The notes: generated by a model not told the origin, from the letters alone. 60,806 bases of DNA from JAGPIS01 sp964635545 (GCA_964635545.1 CAZWOA010000006.1:1-60806), one strand, 5' to 3'. Positions 17,393 through 26,746 are shown, numbered from the stretch's first letter. Translations and numbers: made by a program.

Positions 17393-19900
17393 TTAGGTTT
17401 TCTGTTTTATTAGTTGCTGAAACGATATTTTGTAATCTTCGCCGTAGCTTTTATGATATTGGCGGTAGAACGATTCATAGGCTTCTAGCGCAAGAGTGTT
17501 ACGTCCCGTTTTTGAAAGTGTGCGGCATCGTGCAGCGAGTGCTTTTTCATTGAGACGGTCGTAAATGCTAAGGGTTGTGCATATCTCAAGTATCAGCTGC
17601 GCATCATCAGTTGAGTTGCAAATGGATAGCTGGCTCTCTAAAAAATGGGCCACTTCACCTGTAAAGCTGTCCTTGAAATTGTCAATCCACTCTGCCTTGG
17701 TATCATTGGCAAGTATGCCTTGTTGAAGATAGTGTAGTGCATGGTTAAGTGCTTCTTTGTCAGCTTGTTGATTGATGTTGAATTCTGAAATTACATCTTT
17801 CACAAATATATAATCACACACTATTTTGCTGTCGAACTCTATATTCCAGGCTACATTATCGTATATCACAGTGCTGGAGCCCAACTCGCTCAATACATCG
17901 CGAAGCTTTTTTATGTTTACTCCACGGTTGTTTTTTGCACTGGCATCTTCCTTGTCGCTCCATAGTGCCTCTTGAATTGCTGCTGAAGTTATGCCTTTAT
18001 TATTTTCATATTGATGTAGCAGAATTAACATAAATAACTCTTTCACTGTGGGTGTAAAGAGGTGGCTTATGTCATTGCCACTGCTGTTGCGCACTTCAAA
18101 ATTGCCCAATATGGTTATGTGGGCTTGTTGCGGCTCTATTGTTGGTGGCACTGTTTGCTGTAACTGCTTCTTCGACTTCTTTTTGTATCTGAATATTGAT
18201 ATGCAAGATGCTATTAGTGAAGTAGTTATGAGTATCCATCCCACTGTGTTTGATGATGTAGATCCGCTTATTGCAGTTTCTGATGCAGGCGGATTTAAAA
18301 TAGAATAAATCTTTAAATGGTAACTCGCTCCATTCTCTTCGAGGGTGAGTGCCAGTAGTTTGTTGGCGCTGTTCCATCGGTATATTGATGTAAACGATGT
18401 TACATCAACAAAATTGAACGGTATGTCGTTGGCAACCACTTCAATATAAGGATTGTGCAGCGAGCCTCGTATGGTGCGTATTACTGTTTTTTGTTTCTGA
18501 TGAAGATAAATAAGCGTGTAGAAGTAGTTGTCGTTATCATCTATAATCAGCGCATTGGATGGTGTATAGTTAGTTTCGGGGCGTGTTGGTAGTTGCCATA
18601 TCTTGCTGATATTCTGACTCTTAAAGTCGATAAGGTATAGGTCGTAAAAATACTCTTTGCCAAGTATCTGTTTCCCCGAACGGTTACCCATGCCTCCAAA
18701 CAGAAATCCTTGATTAGGTGTGACTTGTGATAGTCCGAAGGCCGACAGGTAGCGCGGGTAAATTGTGTCGCCTGTGAAATGGAGCTGCTCCCACTGTCTG
18801 TTGCTTTGGTTGAAACTCTGTATTGTATTGTGGTAGGTGTAAAATCCGTAACCTGCTATGGTGGTTATCGACCCGGTGATGGGGTGAATAAGCTTGTTGT
18901 GGTGCCAGTAACGCGGCAGCCCTCCCGATATCTCTCGGCTGTAACTCCACGACTGTGTGGCTTCGTCGTACTTAGATATGGCCGGGTAGTTGAGGCTGTA
19001 GGATATTATTCCGCTGCTGTCGGCCAACAGTTGGTGAATCTCCTCCATCACATATTTGCCACCACTCCATTGCAGGGTGTCGATGTGACTATCGCCCGGG
19101 AAATATTGCAAAATGGTGCCGTTATTTTTAACAATCACAAAGCACTCGTTTTGTTCATTCCAGGTGATTAACGGTGGTTGGGTAAATTTCATCTCCATCA
19201 CCGGTTGCCAATGGCTGTGCATATCCTCAACCCAGTCGGGATTAATGATTGATGCCTTTTTATGGCGGTTTTCATCCTTCACCTCTTTCGAATCGGTTTT
19301 ATGGAGCGGCCAGAAATATGGCTCCGAACCATCGGTGGTTACAGATATGTTGCGAACCGACATTGGCGGGGTCTCATCTGCTAGCCACCATCCATCGGGC
19401 GAAGTGCCGAATAGCAACCTGAATGGTGTAGGTTTAATAGGCTGATAATCAACGGTTATCTCAGAGCCCAAACCTTTTAAGATGATTTTTCCTGAAGATG
19501 TGTTTATGCCAAAAGATATTGTGTGCCAGCGGTTTATCTCCTTGAGGAGTGTGTTGCTAACCGGCAACTCGGCTAATGCTATTGACTTATTTGCAACTAA
19601 AAATATTGATGGGTTTGAGCCTTCCAACTTAGCAACCAGGTCGAAACTATGTAGCGATTTTTCATCTTTTAGTCGGAAAATGTATCCAAATTTATCTTCA
19701 CCCTTCCTGAACGATATGTCGAACTCAATATTTATCGACTCCCTGAAGTTGAATGGTGCTTTATGCGTAATGTCGATGCCGGTGCGATGCTCCTTTTCCA
19801 CCTCTTTCGACTTAAACCTCAATCCACTAATGCCGCCGGCCTCTGCTGTAAGCATGGTTATCAGCAATAGTAATAGGATAGAGGTGGACTTTATGCGCAT
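17393..19900 (-). CDS. Membrane-spanning one-component regulator: extracytoplasmic LamG/kelch-like sensor plus cytoplasmic SARP-like DNA-binding domain
   Basis: 835 residues in an unusual layout. A signal peptide ends at about residue 21 (LLLLLITMLTAEAG). A LamG/concanavalin-like domain follows (about 25-190), then a kelch-like propeller region (about 210-540, with repeats such as GFLFGGMGN and FYDLYLIDF). One transmembrane helix lies at about 551-570 (WILITTSLIASCISIF), followed by a basic stop-transfer stretch. The cytoplasmic end has an OmpR/SARP-type winged helix (from about residue 592, ITILGNFEVRN... LFTPTVKELFMLILL) and a TPR-like bacterial-activator domain to the C-terminus. It should sense an outside ligand and bind DNA directly, with no kinase step. 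It has its own strong promoter and lies next to the alpha-mannose operon, a plausible target. Confidence 0.8.
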   Translation of the reverse strand: MRIKSTSILLLLLITMLTAEAGGISGLRFKSKEVEKEHRTGIDITHKAPFNFRESINIEFDISFRKGEDKFGYIFRLKDEKSLHSFDLVAKLEGSNPSIFLVANKSIALAELPVSNTLLKEINRWHTISFGINTSSGKIILKGLGSEITVDYQPIKPTPFRLLFGTSPDGWWLADETPPMSVRNISVTTDGSEPYFWPLHKTDSKEVKDENRHKKASIINPDWVEDMHSHWQPVMEMKFTQPPLITWNEQNECFVIVKNNGTILQYFPGDSHIDTLQWSGGKYVMEEIHQLLADSSGIISYSLNYPAISKYDEATQSWSYSREISGGLPRYWHHNKLIHPITGSITTIAGYGFYTYHNTIQSFNQSNRQWEQLHFTGDTIYPRYLSAFGLSQVTPNQGFLFGGMGNRSGKQILGKEYFYDLYLIDFKSQNISKIWQLPTRPETNYTPSNALIIDDNDNYFYTLIYLHQKQKTVIRTIRGSLHNPYIEVVANDIPFNFVDVTSFTSIYRWNSANKLLALTLEENGASYHLKIYSILNPPASETAISGSTSSNTVGWILITTSLIASCISIFRYKKKSKKQLQQTVPPTIEPQQAHITILGNFEVRNSSGNDISHLFTPTVKELFMLILLHQYENNKGITSAAIQEALWSDKEDASAKNNRGVNIKKLRDVLSELGSSTVIYDNVAWNIEFDSKIVCDYIFVKDVISEFNINQQADKEALNHALHYLQQGILANDTKAEWIDNFKDSFTGEVAHFLESQLSICNSTDDAQLILEICTTLSIYDRLNEKALAARCRTLSKTGRNTLALEAYESFYRQYHKSYGEDYKISFQQLIKQKT

Positions 19901-19920
19901 ATTTTTTAGTATCAGATTGA

Positions 19921-19952
19921 CAAATATATGTATAAACTATTTTTATGCCAAA
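19921..19952 (-). promoter_or_regulatory. Promoter of the SARP-like regulator
   Basis: On the minus strand, TTTG (19952-19949), a 20-nt spacer and TATATTTG (19928-19921) match the Bacteroidota housekeeping consensus exactly in both boxes. The ATG is about 20 nt further on. The -33 box lies in the T-run of the upstream terminator. Confidence 0.75.
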
Positions 19953-19985
19953 AAGAGAAGAGTTACTATGCGCTGTAACTCTTCT
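19949..19985 (-). terminator. Terminator of the alpha-mannose/cutC operon
   Basis: A perfect 11-bp stem (19956-19966 with 19975-19985, AGAAGAGTTAC / GTAACTCTTCT) with an 8-nt loop is followed on the minus strand by CTTTTTGG. It lies about 20 nt after the cutC stop. Its T-run doubles as the -33 element of the next gene. Confidence 0.78.
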
Positions 19986-20005
19986 TTAGTGTGGTGTGGG
20001 AGGTT

Positions 20006-20632
20006 TTAAATATCCCCAACTATCTTCTTGCCATGGTATTGCGAGGCTCCGATGGCATTTTTTATCTCTTCTAAATTTTGGTTTGTCACTTTCCCGGCCG
20101 CTATGATTTTTGTATGTTTCTGATTAGCAACCATTTGTCGAAGCAGCGGTGCACCCTCTTTGGCGGTGGCCATTTTACCGGATGTAAGAATTGCGTCAAT
20201 ACCATAAATCTCCTGTAGCCTGTTCATCTCTTCTAATGGGTTGGCTGTATCATCTATCGCCTTGTGAATTACTACGTTAAGCGGCTTTGCAAGTTCTATG
20301 AGTGGTTTCATGGTCTCAATGTCGAGGTTGTTGGCAGGAGTTAAAATTCCCAGCACTATGCCATCAACCCCAATGTTTTTGCACATTATTATTGCATTGC
20401 GCATCTCCTCAAGCTCTTCTGCGGTGTACACGAAGTTGCCGCCTCTGGGGCGTATCATCACCCGGATGGGGATGTTTACTGCTGCTTTAACTTTACGTAT
20501 AAGCTCTTCTGGCGGGGTGGTGCCGCCCACGTCGAGGCGGTCGCAAAGCTCAAGACGGCCGGCGCCCTGTTTTTCAGCATTCACGCACTGTTCGTATGTC
20601 TCTACACAGGCTTCAAGTATTATGTTTTTCAT
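20006..20632 (-). CDS. cutC: CutC family protein
   Basis: 208 residues, a TIM-barrel of the CutC family. Hallmarks include LEACVETYEQCVNAEKQGAGRLELC, RVMIRPRGGNFVYT, VLGILTP and ILTSGKMATAKEGAPLL. CutC was named for copper homeostasis, but its enzymatic role remains uncertain. At 208 residues it is shorter than the usual 240 or so. Last gene of the operon, 18 nt after the transglutaminase-fold lipoprotein gene. CutC next to glycan-degradation genes may hint at an unrecognised sugar-related function. Confidence 0.88.
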   Translation of the reverse strand: MKNIILEACVETYEQCVNAEKQGAGRLELCDRLDVGGTTPPEELIRKVKAAVNIPIRVMIRPRGGNFVYTAEELEEMRNAIIMCKNIGVDGIVLGILTPANNLDIETMKPLIELAKPLNVVIHKAIDDTANPLEEMNRLQEIYGIDAILTSGKMATAKEGAPLLRQMVANQKHTKIIAAGKVTNQNLEEIKNAIGASQYHGKKIVGDI

Positions 20633-20650
20633 CTCTTTATCTTTTCAGTG

Positions 20651-23314
20651 TTAATTAATTCTGCATGTCTCTGCATCGGGTGCAGGCATGTGTCGCAGTT
20701 GCTGATAGCTTTTTAGCAGTTGGTCGCAGGCTCCTATTTTATATCCCGATGAGAAATATAGCACTTCTCCATTGGCGTTAATCATCACAAGCACAGGTAG
20801 TTCGCTGCTTAATTTTCTGTTGAATACTTTTGATAGCTGATTAAGCATATCGGTATCCTGCACAAAATCGGAGTTTTGTGGTAGCACATAATTATCGCTG
20901 TTGAAGGCTGCCGTCTGCTTTTCCTGGGGCACGAAGAATAGGAATGGCATATTTGAGTCGTCAAATCTGGTTTTCATCTCCTTCAAATCCTTAAGCACGT
21001 GGCGGGTGGGCTCCTTACCCGGGTCGAGCCATATAAATGCTGCCGCACCGTAAGTTTTTATCACCTGTCCGATTTCTGTTTTCGATTCGTCATCTTTTGT
21101 CAGGAATGCCGGCAAGTCAATTTTTCCCAGTGGCTCCAGAGCGTTTTCCTCCTTACGTAACTCAACGGGCAACCGGTATGCGTTGCCTGCCTCAATGTTT
21201 ATGAATGATAGTTTTGCAAGAACCGACCCGTCGTTGAGGCGGTTGCCTGTAACAAGCATGTAGTAGCCCGGCTGCACATCTATCGATGATGTAAAGTCCT
21301 TCACATCTTTGCCATAATCGAAGGTAAGTGTTCTGAAAAATCCATTCTCATAGCGTGCAAGCGAGAAGTTAACCGAGTACTTGCATGGCTCATTGCTATT
21401 GTAGGCGAACGAAATTTTTGATGATGCAGTAATTTTCTCTTCATCACTGCTGCCGAAAGCCCTCTTCCACGTTAGTGACTGCATAAATTCGGCATCGCCG
21501 GTCACAGGGTTTATGCGTGCGGGAACTCCGGCAGTGCGGCACATCGCCACAAATAGTATATTGCGGCTGTATCGGTCGGCTGCTTTCATCTCTACCGCAC
21601 CGCGTGGCACTGATGGCACCCAGATGTAATTCTCATCCCCGGATACAAGTTCGATGTTCTGACCTATCCATTGTGCGGCCGCTAATGGGTCTTTTTCTAT
21701 GTTTGCAAAAACCTCTGCATCAATAAGTTGAGTTAGCTCCTCTTTGAATGGTGTTAAATTCTCAAGTGCTATGCGCGGACTCAACACATAATTTATCCAG
21801 ATATCTTCATCCCAATCCGACTTGAATTTTGGGGTCTGTTTTAGGTGCGAAAGTAGCACACCGGCAGGTACATCGCGCAAGTCTTTGTCAGTAATCGCCA
21901 AAAGTAGCGACATTGCAATCTGTTTGCTACCTGCCTGTTCTATCACTTTGCAGATATCAGCCCAGTTACCTCTCGATTTTTTAATTAGTGATGCAAAGGT
22001 CTCGGGGTCAATGCCTTGCTTGGTTGCAAACGAGCGTGCAGCACTATTGGTCATGAATGTCTTTTCATAAGCATTTCTTATTGAATCCTCATGTGCCAGA
22101 CGTTTGTTGTTCTCGGCTCGAGCCTCTTCCGAAACGGGTAGCGGTGCTTTTGCAACTGGCGGAATGATGTTCATCTCCATCTCATAATCGCCCTTGTTGG
22201 TGTCGCCGAGTGTTAAAGTTAGTGTGTCGGTAGTGGTAACAGATATCTTTTTGAATGCGAAGTCGTTATCTTTATTTGCCCACACGGTCACGTCGCCCAG
22301 CCCCAGCCTAAGTGTTGAGTAGCCTCTTTTGTCGGTTGTAAGGTCGGCCAGCGAATAGAACTCCGCATAATTATATACGAGATAACGTACAGTGGCATCA
22401 TTCACAGGCTTTCCATCTTTGTTTACAACTCTCACAATGAGGTCTTTAGCCTCGGTATAGTTGTCCACCTGGTTGAGGCGCGTGTAATTCTCTTCCCTGT
22501 TGATGATGTGCTTTGTATCATAATGACCGGGCGTGGTTGTAGATGTAAGCATCGAACGGCGTGCAGGCTCGGTGAACCATGCAATGTTAACATCTGGCTC
22601 GGGCTCGCAGGCTCCGTAGAAATACCACTCACCATCGGCCCAGAACTCCACCCAGGCGTGGTTGTCATCCTGATGTGCCCAGCGTGGTGTGTAAATCTGA
22701 CGTGCGGGGATTCCCACGGCGCGCAATGCAGCCACCGTAAATACCGACTCTTCGCCACAACGGCCAAAAGCTGTTTTCATTGTTGCCAGCGGTGCCGATG
22801 TGCGGTCGTCGGTGGATGTATAAACCACTTTTTCGTGGCACCAATGGTTCACTTCCAGAGCTGCCTCTTTCATGGTCATATTTTGAATGCGTGGCAGCAA
22901 CTCATTAAAAATCACCTGTCGGGCAGTGTCGAGATTCTCGGTGCCTGTGCGCGACGGAAGTACGAAATGCAGGAAGTCATCCTCGCTAACGGTTTTTCCC
23001 CAGCTGAAGGTGTCGCGAGCCTTGAGGGCATAACGAACCTGCCCAAGATGGTAATTGCCGTCGTAATTGCTCAAGTCGCTTAGCGGCGTGTAGGCATATA
23101 GGAATTTCAGTGCTTCACGCTCCTGTGTGGTGGCGGTGGATAGCACATCGAGCAGCTGAGCCTGCCTGTTGTGAAGCAGACTTGCAGTGCGCTGTTTAAA
23201 CTTTCGCTCAACGGCATTGCGCTTTTTGCTGTTATTTATAAGGTGGTCATTATCACCACATCCGGCCAAAATTATTGCCGCCATCGCTATTATTAAGAAA
23301 TAAAATCTATTCAT
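20651..23314 (-). CDS. Transglutaminase-fold lipoprotein with C-terminal thioredoxin-like domain
   Basis: 887 residues. A lipobox (AAIILAGC, Cys about 19) anchors it in the envelope. The transglutaminase core spans about residues 150-245: catalytic Cys186 in GRCGEES, His219 in DDNHAWVEF, and an acidic stretch ACEPEPD where the third residue is expected. A carboxypeptidase-regulatory/Ig-like domain follows (about 285-375), then a second region around 570-640 (YIWVPSVPRGAVEM... RYSRNILFVAMCRTAGVPARI). The C-terminal domain (about 755-875) looks thioredoxin-like but lacks a CxxC pair. The family is thought to act as protease or peptide-modifying enzyme; the substrate is unknown. It could process glycoprotein peptide left after glycan removal, but this is inference. 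Confidence 0.8.
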   Translation of the reverse strand: MNRFYFLIIAMAAIILAGCGDNDHLINNSKKRNAVERKFKQRTASLLHNRQAQLLDVLSTATTQEREALKFLYAYTPLSDLSNYDGNYHLGQVRYALKARDTFSWGKTVSEDDFLHFVLPSRTGTENLDTARQVIFNELLPRIQNMTMKEAALEVNHWCHEKVVYTSTDDRTSAPLATMKTAFGRCGEESVFTVAALRAVGIPARQIYTPRWAHQDDNHAWVEFWADGEWYFYGACEPEPDVNIAWFTEPARRSMLTSTTTPGHYDTKHIINREENYTRLNQVDNYTEAKDLIVRVVNKDGKPVNDATVRYLVYNYAEFYSLADLTTDKRGYSTLRLGLGDVTVWANKDNDFAFKKISVTTTDTLTLTLGDTNKGDYEMEMNIIPPVAKAPLPVSEEARAENNKRLAHEDSIRNAYEKTFMTNSAARSFATKQGIDPETFASLIKKSRGNWADICKVIEQAGSKQIAMSLLLAITDKDLRDVPAGVLLSHLKQTPKFKSDWDEDIWINYVLSPRIALENLTPFKEELTQLIDAEVFANIEKDPLAAAQWIGQNIELVSGDENYIWVPSVPRGAVEMKAADRYSRNILFVAMCRTAGVPARINPVTGDAEFMQSLTWKRAFGSSDEEKITASSKISFAYNSNEPCKYSVNFSLARYENGFFRTLTFDYGKDVKDFTSSIDVQPGYYMLVTGNRLNDGSVLAKLSFINIEAGNAYRLPVELRKEENALEPLGKIDLPAFLTKDDESKTEIGQVIKTYGAAAFIWLDPGKEPTRHVLKDLKEMKTRFDDSNMPFLFFVPQEKQTAAFNSDNYVLPQNSDFVQDTDMLNQLSKVFNRKLSSELPVLVMINANGEVLYFSSGYKIGACDQLLKSYQQLRHMPAPDAETCRIN

Positions 23315-23326
23315 CGCTTCTATTTT

Positions 23327-24415
23327 CTATTCTTTCCAAATATATCCGTCTCTTCTGATGTTCCACCAGCCATCTGTATCAATCGATTTTATGCGTGCCT
23401 GATACTCTTTGCCCATTGTTGTCATCTCTGGGGTAAAGGTGCGTGTGCCGATGGATATTTTCTTCATTCCCAGCTTTTTAAGAGATGAAGGTATGCCGTT
23501 GGTGTTTAGTTTTTTGCTTTGTTCATAGTATATATGACGCAATGCCCATTTAACCCACTCATCCTCAGGTATTTCAAAATTATTGAATGCCTCGCCGGCC
23601 ATGCTCTCCGAGAATTGCAGGTAGCCCCATGTTTCGGGCTGGTGCATCGCAATAACTCCCTGTGGCGACCACACCCAATTCTCTTCGGGCAGGTTTTTGC
23701 CAACATTACCTTTTCGTTTCACATATTTTCCGTCAATAATGTCGGTGTGCCAATGAACCCTCGAGAAGTTGAGTCTCCAGATTGTTCCCTCCTCCGGATG
23801 TTGGCCATGACAGGCTTCGCGCACTACATCGATGGGTATTGCAACTTCGATGCTCCACTGCTTGTCTTCGTCGGCCGGATTGTTGATGGTGCCATCGATA
23901 TTTATTGCCTGGCGGATTCCGTTTATGTCCCAGTGGTCGAATATCAGCCCGTGGTCGCGATAAGGCTTGGTTATCATCAAGTCCCATATCGTTCCGAATG
24001 CATTGACCTCATACTCAAGGTAGTTGTGCGTGTCGCCATTGGGGTCTATAAATATCTCGAAGTCGTTATCGTGATAAATTATAGCATCCCTTTTCATCAA
24101 TGTAGCCCATATATGTGGCTCTTCCATCACAGCCCCGAAATAGACAAAATCATCATCCCAAAGCATTTTAACCCGGGTGTTATATTGTGGTTTTGGTTTT
24201 TTATCACCTTCAATATCAACAAAATAGGAAGACCACTCAACTTTTTGCCAGTCGGCATCGTCAAGCACTCCATTAATGGTTATACCACTGGTTCGCTGGC
24301 ATAAATAGCTTCTCGGATTGTATCCGCTCTCGTCAATCACATAATTTTTGGTGGTTGATGAGTCGCAGGCTGCAATCATTAAAGCTATAATGGAAACAAA
24401 TAGTGTTCTAATCAT
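23327..24415 (-). CDS. CBM9-like carbohydrate-binding lipoprotein
   Basis: 362 residues from ATG 24415, which avoids overlap with the GH92 stop at 24423. The lipobox is IALMIAAC. The body matches the CBM9-like/DOMON-type family common in Bacteroidota: INGVLDDADWQKVEW, VKMLWDDDFVYFGAVMEEPHIWATL, NDFEIFIDPNGDTHNYLEYEVNAFGTIWDLM, and WSIEVAIPIDVV. It probably binds glycan at the membrane. It is coupled to the GH92 gene before it (7-nt gap) and the transglutaminase-fold gene after it (12-nt gap). Confidence 0.85.
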   Translation of the reverse strand: MIRTLFVSIIALMIAACDSSTTKNYVIDESGYNPRSYLCQRTSGITINGVLDDADWQKVEWSSYFVDIEGDKKPKPQYNTRVKMLWDDDFVYFGAVMEEPHIWATLMKRDAIIYHDNDFEIFIDPNGDTHNYLEYEVNAFGTIWDLMITKPYRDHGLIFDHWDINGIRQAINIDGTINNPADEDKQWSIEVAIPIDVVREACHGQHPEEGTIWRLNFSRVHWHTDIIDGKYVKRKGNVGKNLPEENWVWSPQGVIAMHQPETWGYLQFSESMAGEAFNNFEIPEDEWVKWALRHIYYEQSKKLNTNGIPSSLKKLGMKKISIGTRTFTPEMTTMGKEYQARIKSIDTDGWWNIRRDGYIWKE

Positions 24416-24422
24416 GCTTTGT

Positions 24423-26621
24423 TTATTTTTTAGGCGTCGAACGTAGTACAAATTTCAGTTCGCCACCATTCATTATATCGCTATGCTTAATGGTTAAGTC
24501 GGCGAGTGGCTCTCCATTTAGTGTAACTTTCTCAATATAAGTATTTTCTGATGATTGATTTTCAGCAATAATCATAAAGTTGCGCCCGTTGGGAAGGCGT
24601 ATGGTTGCCTCCTCAATCCATGGTGATGTGAGGTCGTAAATGCCGTTGGCGGGGTTTACTGGGTAGATGCCCATTGCCGACATAACCAGCCATGCCGACA
24701 TCTGTCCGCAATCCTCATTTCCGCAGAAGCCATCGGGAGCATCAAAATATTGACTTTCGATGATTCTGCGTACCATCTCCTGGGTTTTATGTGGTTGATT
24801 CACATAGTTATACAAGTATGCCACATGGTGGCTTGGCTCGTTTCCGTGTGCATACTGCCCTATCATTCCGGTGCTGAAAAGTGGCAATTCATCTGTGGGC
24901 AAAGGTTCGAATGTGAACATCGAGTCGAGCTTGGCGGTGAATAAGTCAACACCCAGGGTATCTATCACGCCCTGAATATCGTGCTGCACCGACCAGAAGT
25001 AGTGCCATGCGTTGCTTTCGCAGTACGGAGCCGAGTAATCCTTGGCCACAAAGCCGGGCAGGAAGTTGCCGTTAACATCCTTGGGGCGCATAAAAGTCGA
25101 AACCGGGTCGTAGGTGTTTTTCCAGTTGCCGGCACGCTTGGCAAAGGTACGGTATATATCGTCCTTGCCCAATGCTTTGGCCAGTTGCGCGATGCACCAG
25201 TCGTCGTAGGCATATTCGAGCGTCATCGACAGCGACCACTCTTTGCCTTCGTGATGAGGCACATAGCCCAGCTCTATATATTCGTCAATCTGGCGCTCCT
25301 TAACGGTTGCCGAAGCCACACACGCCTCAAGGGCTTTAGCTGCATCCATTGGCACTCCTTTAAAATATGCGTCAACTATCACAGGTACAGCATGATAGCC
25401 AATCATCATGTTGGTTTCGTTGCCCCACATCGACCACACCGGCAGGCGGCCTGTTTCATCATAATGGGCTATGAATGAGGCAATCATGTCCTTTACCTTA
25501 TCGGGACAAAGGATGGTGTAAAGCGGATGTGCGGTGCGATAGGTATCCCATAGCGAGAAGGTGTCGTAGCGGTTGAACCCTTTGGCCTGGCGGGTTTCGC
25601 CTCCCTTAATTTTGTAGGCTCCATCCACATCGCTATGTAGCGAAGGGGTTACAAAAACGTGGTACAGATTGGTGTAGAATATCCGTTTCTGCTCTTCCGT
25701 TCCTTTAATTTTTACGGATGACAGAACCTTCTCCCACGCTTCGGCGGCCTGTTGCACCACAAGGTCGAAATTCCAGTGGTTAAGTTCTTGATTCATATTT
25801 AATTGCACGCCTTCTATTGATGATGATGAAATGGCCATCTTCACCAATATTTCCTCTTTGTCGTAGGTGGCGTAGTTGAGTATTACTGATGTTTTTTTAC
25901 CATCTGCAGTGCTTCCTCCCACCGGCTTGCCGTTAAGCATCAGTTGGTAGGAGTCGAATGGTTTTGATAGATTCATCACAAAATAGACCCTTTGGTCGGG
26001 TGCCCAACCGGTTGAGTATCTGTATCCTGCGATTGTATGGTTGTCGATAATCTGAATCCGGGTATCAACAGTTGCATCCCAGTTGAGGGCATATCCGAGG
26101 TCGAGAATTATCTGCGAAGCGTCATCTTTAGGGAATGTATATCTGTGAAAACCAACTCTTTCGGTGGTTGTTAGTTCGGCTGTTATGCCTGAACTCTCCA
26201 GAAGTACTTTATAGTATCCGGGGTGTGCGCTCTCCTGCTCATGACTAAAAATAGAGTAGGGGCGGTAGTCGCCTTCGGGTGTCAGGCTCTCCCTGAAGCG
26301 GCTGTTGATGGGCATTACAAGCAGGTCGTACAAATCACCCGCACCCGTGCCGGTGAGGTGTGTATGGCTGAAGCCGGCAATGGTTGAGTCGGGCCAGAAG
26401 TAGCCTGCAATCCTGTCCCAGCCCGGCAATCCGTTGTCGGGGCTAAGTTGTACCATGCCAAAGGGATACACAGCTCCGGGATATGTATTACCCGGTCCGT
26501 CGGTACCCACAAAGGTGTTAACATACTGAATTAGTTGCAGGTCGGTCTCCTTTTTCTCATTACATGCCCAAAGCAATAGTGCCGAAGCCATAAGTATTAA
26601 TCCTGAAAAATGCCTTAACAT
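24423..26621 (-). CDS. GH92 alpha-mannosidase (lipoprotein), copy A
   Basis: 732 residues from ATG 26621. The signal is MLRHFSGLILMASALLLWAC, so it is lipid-anchored. GH92 enzymes are Ca2+-dependent inverting exo-alpha-mannosidases. Visible blocks are the N-terminal VNTFVGTDGPGNTYPGAVYPFGM and GFSHTHLTGTGAGDLYD, the acid-bearing CESNAWHYFWSVQHD, YAHGNEPSHHVAYLY, and the catalytic-base segment CGNEDCGQMSAW. The GNEPSHH motif is the common form and fits an alpha-1,2-type enzyme, though specificity cannot be proved by eye. A 154-nt gap with a hairpin separates it from the GH130 gene upstream. Confidence 0.93.
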   Translation of the reverse strand: MLRHFSGLILMASALLLWACNEKKETDLQLIQYVNTFVGTDGPGNTYPGAVYPFGMVQLSPDNGLPGWDRIAGYFWPDSTIAGFSHTHLTGTGAGDLYDLLVMPINSRFRESLTPEGDYRPYSIFSHEQESAHPGYYKVLLESSGITAELTTTERVGFHRYTFPKDDASQIILDLGYALNWDATVDTRIQIIDNHTIAGYRYSTGWAPDQRVYFVMNLSKPFDSYQLMLNGKPVGGSTADGKKTSVILNYATYDKEEILVKMAISSSSIEGVQLNMNQELNHWNFDLVVQQAAEAWEKVLSSVKIKGTEEQKRIFYTNLYHVFVTPSLHSDVDGAYKIKGGETRQAKGFNRYDTFSLWDTYRTAHPLYTILCPDKVKDMIASFIAHYDETGRLPVWSMWGNETNMMIGYHAVPVIVDAYFKGVPMDAAKALEACVASATVKERQIDEYIELGYVPHHEGKEWSLSMTLEYAYDDWCIAQLAKALGKDDIYRTFAKRAGNWKNTYDPVSTFMRPKDVNGNFLPGFVAKDYSAPYCESNAWHYFWSVQHDIQGVIDTLGVDLFTAKLDSMFTFEPLPTDELPLFSTGMIGQYAHGNEPSHHVAYLYNYVNQPHKTQEMVRRIIESQYFDAPDGFCGNEDCGQMSAWLVMSAMGIYPVNPANGIYDLTSPWIEEATIRLPNGRNFMIIAENQSSENTYIEKVTLNGEPLADLTIKHSDIMNGGELKFVLRSTPKK

Positions 26622-26723
26622 AATCAATTTGGTGTTTTGTTTTTTATCTCTATTATATTCGTAATACAATTACATTCAATAATCAAAAGTGAGTTAACAT
26701 GCATTGCAAATGCAAAACCATTG

Positions 26724-26746
26724 CCTCCTCGTTTTACACGAGGAGG
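26724..26746 (-). promoter_or_regulatory. Intercistronic hairpin between GH130 and GH92 copy A
   Basis: A perfect 9-bp stem (26724-26732 CCTCCTCGT with 26738-26746 ACGAGGAGG) with a 5-nt loop. On the minus strand no long T-run follows (GCAATGGTTTTGC), so it may be a partial terminator or an mRNA end-protecting structure that sets different levels for genes on either side. Confidence 0.5.

Noticed and set aside
23519..24304. 261-codon plus-strand open frame opposite the CBM9-like gene
   Set aside because: It lies entirely antisense to a well-supported gene and has the composition of a codon-bias shadow.
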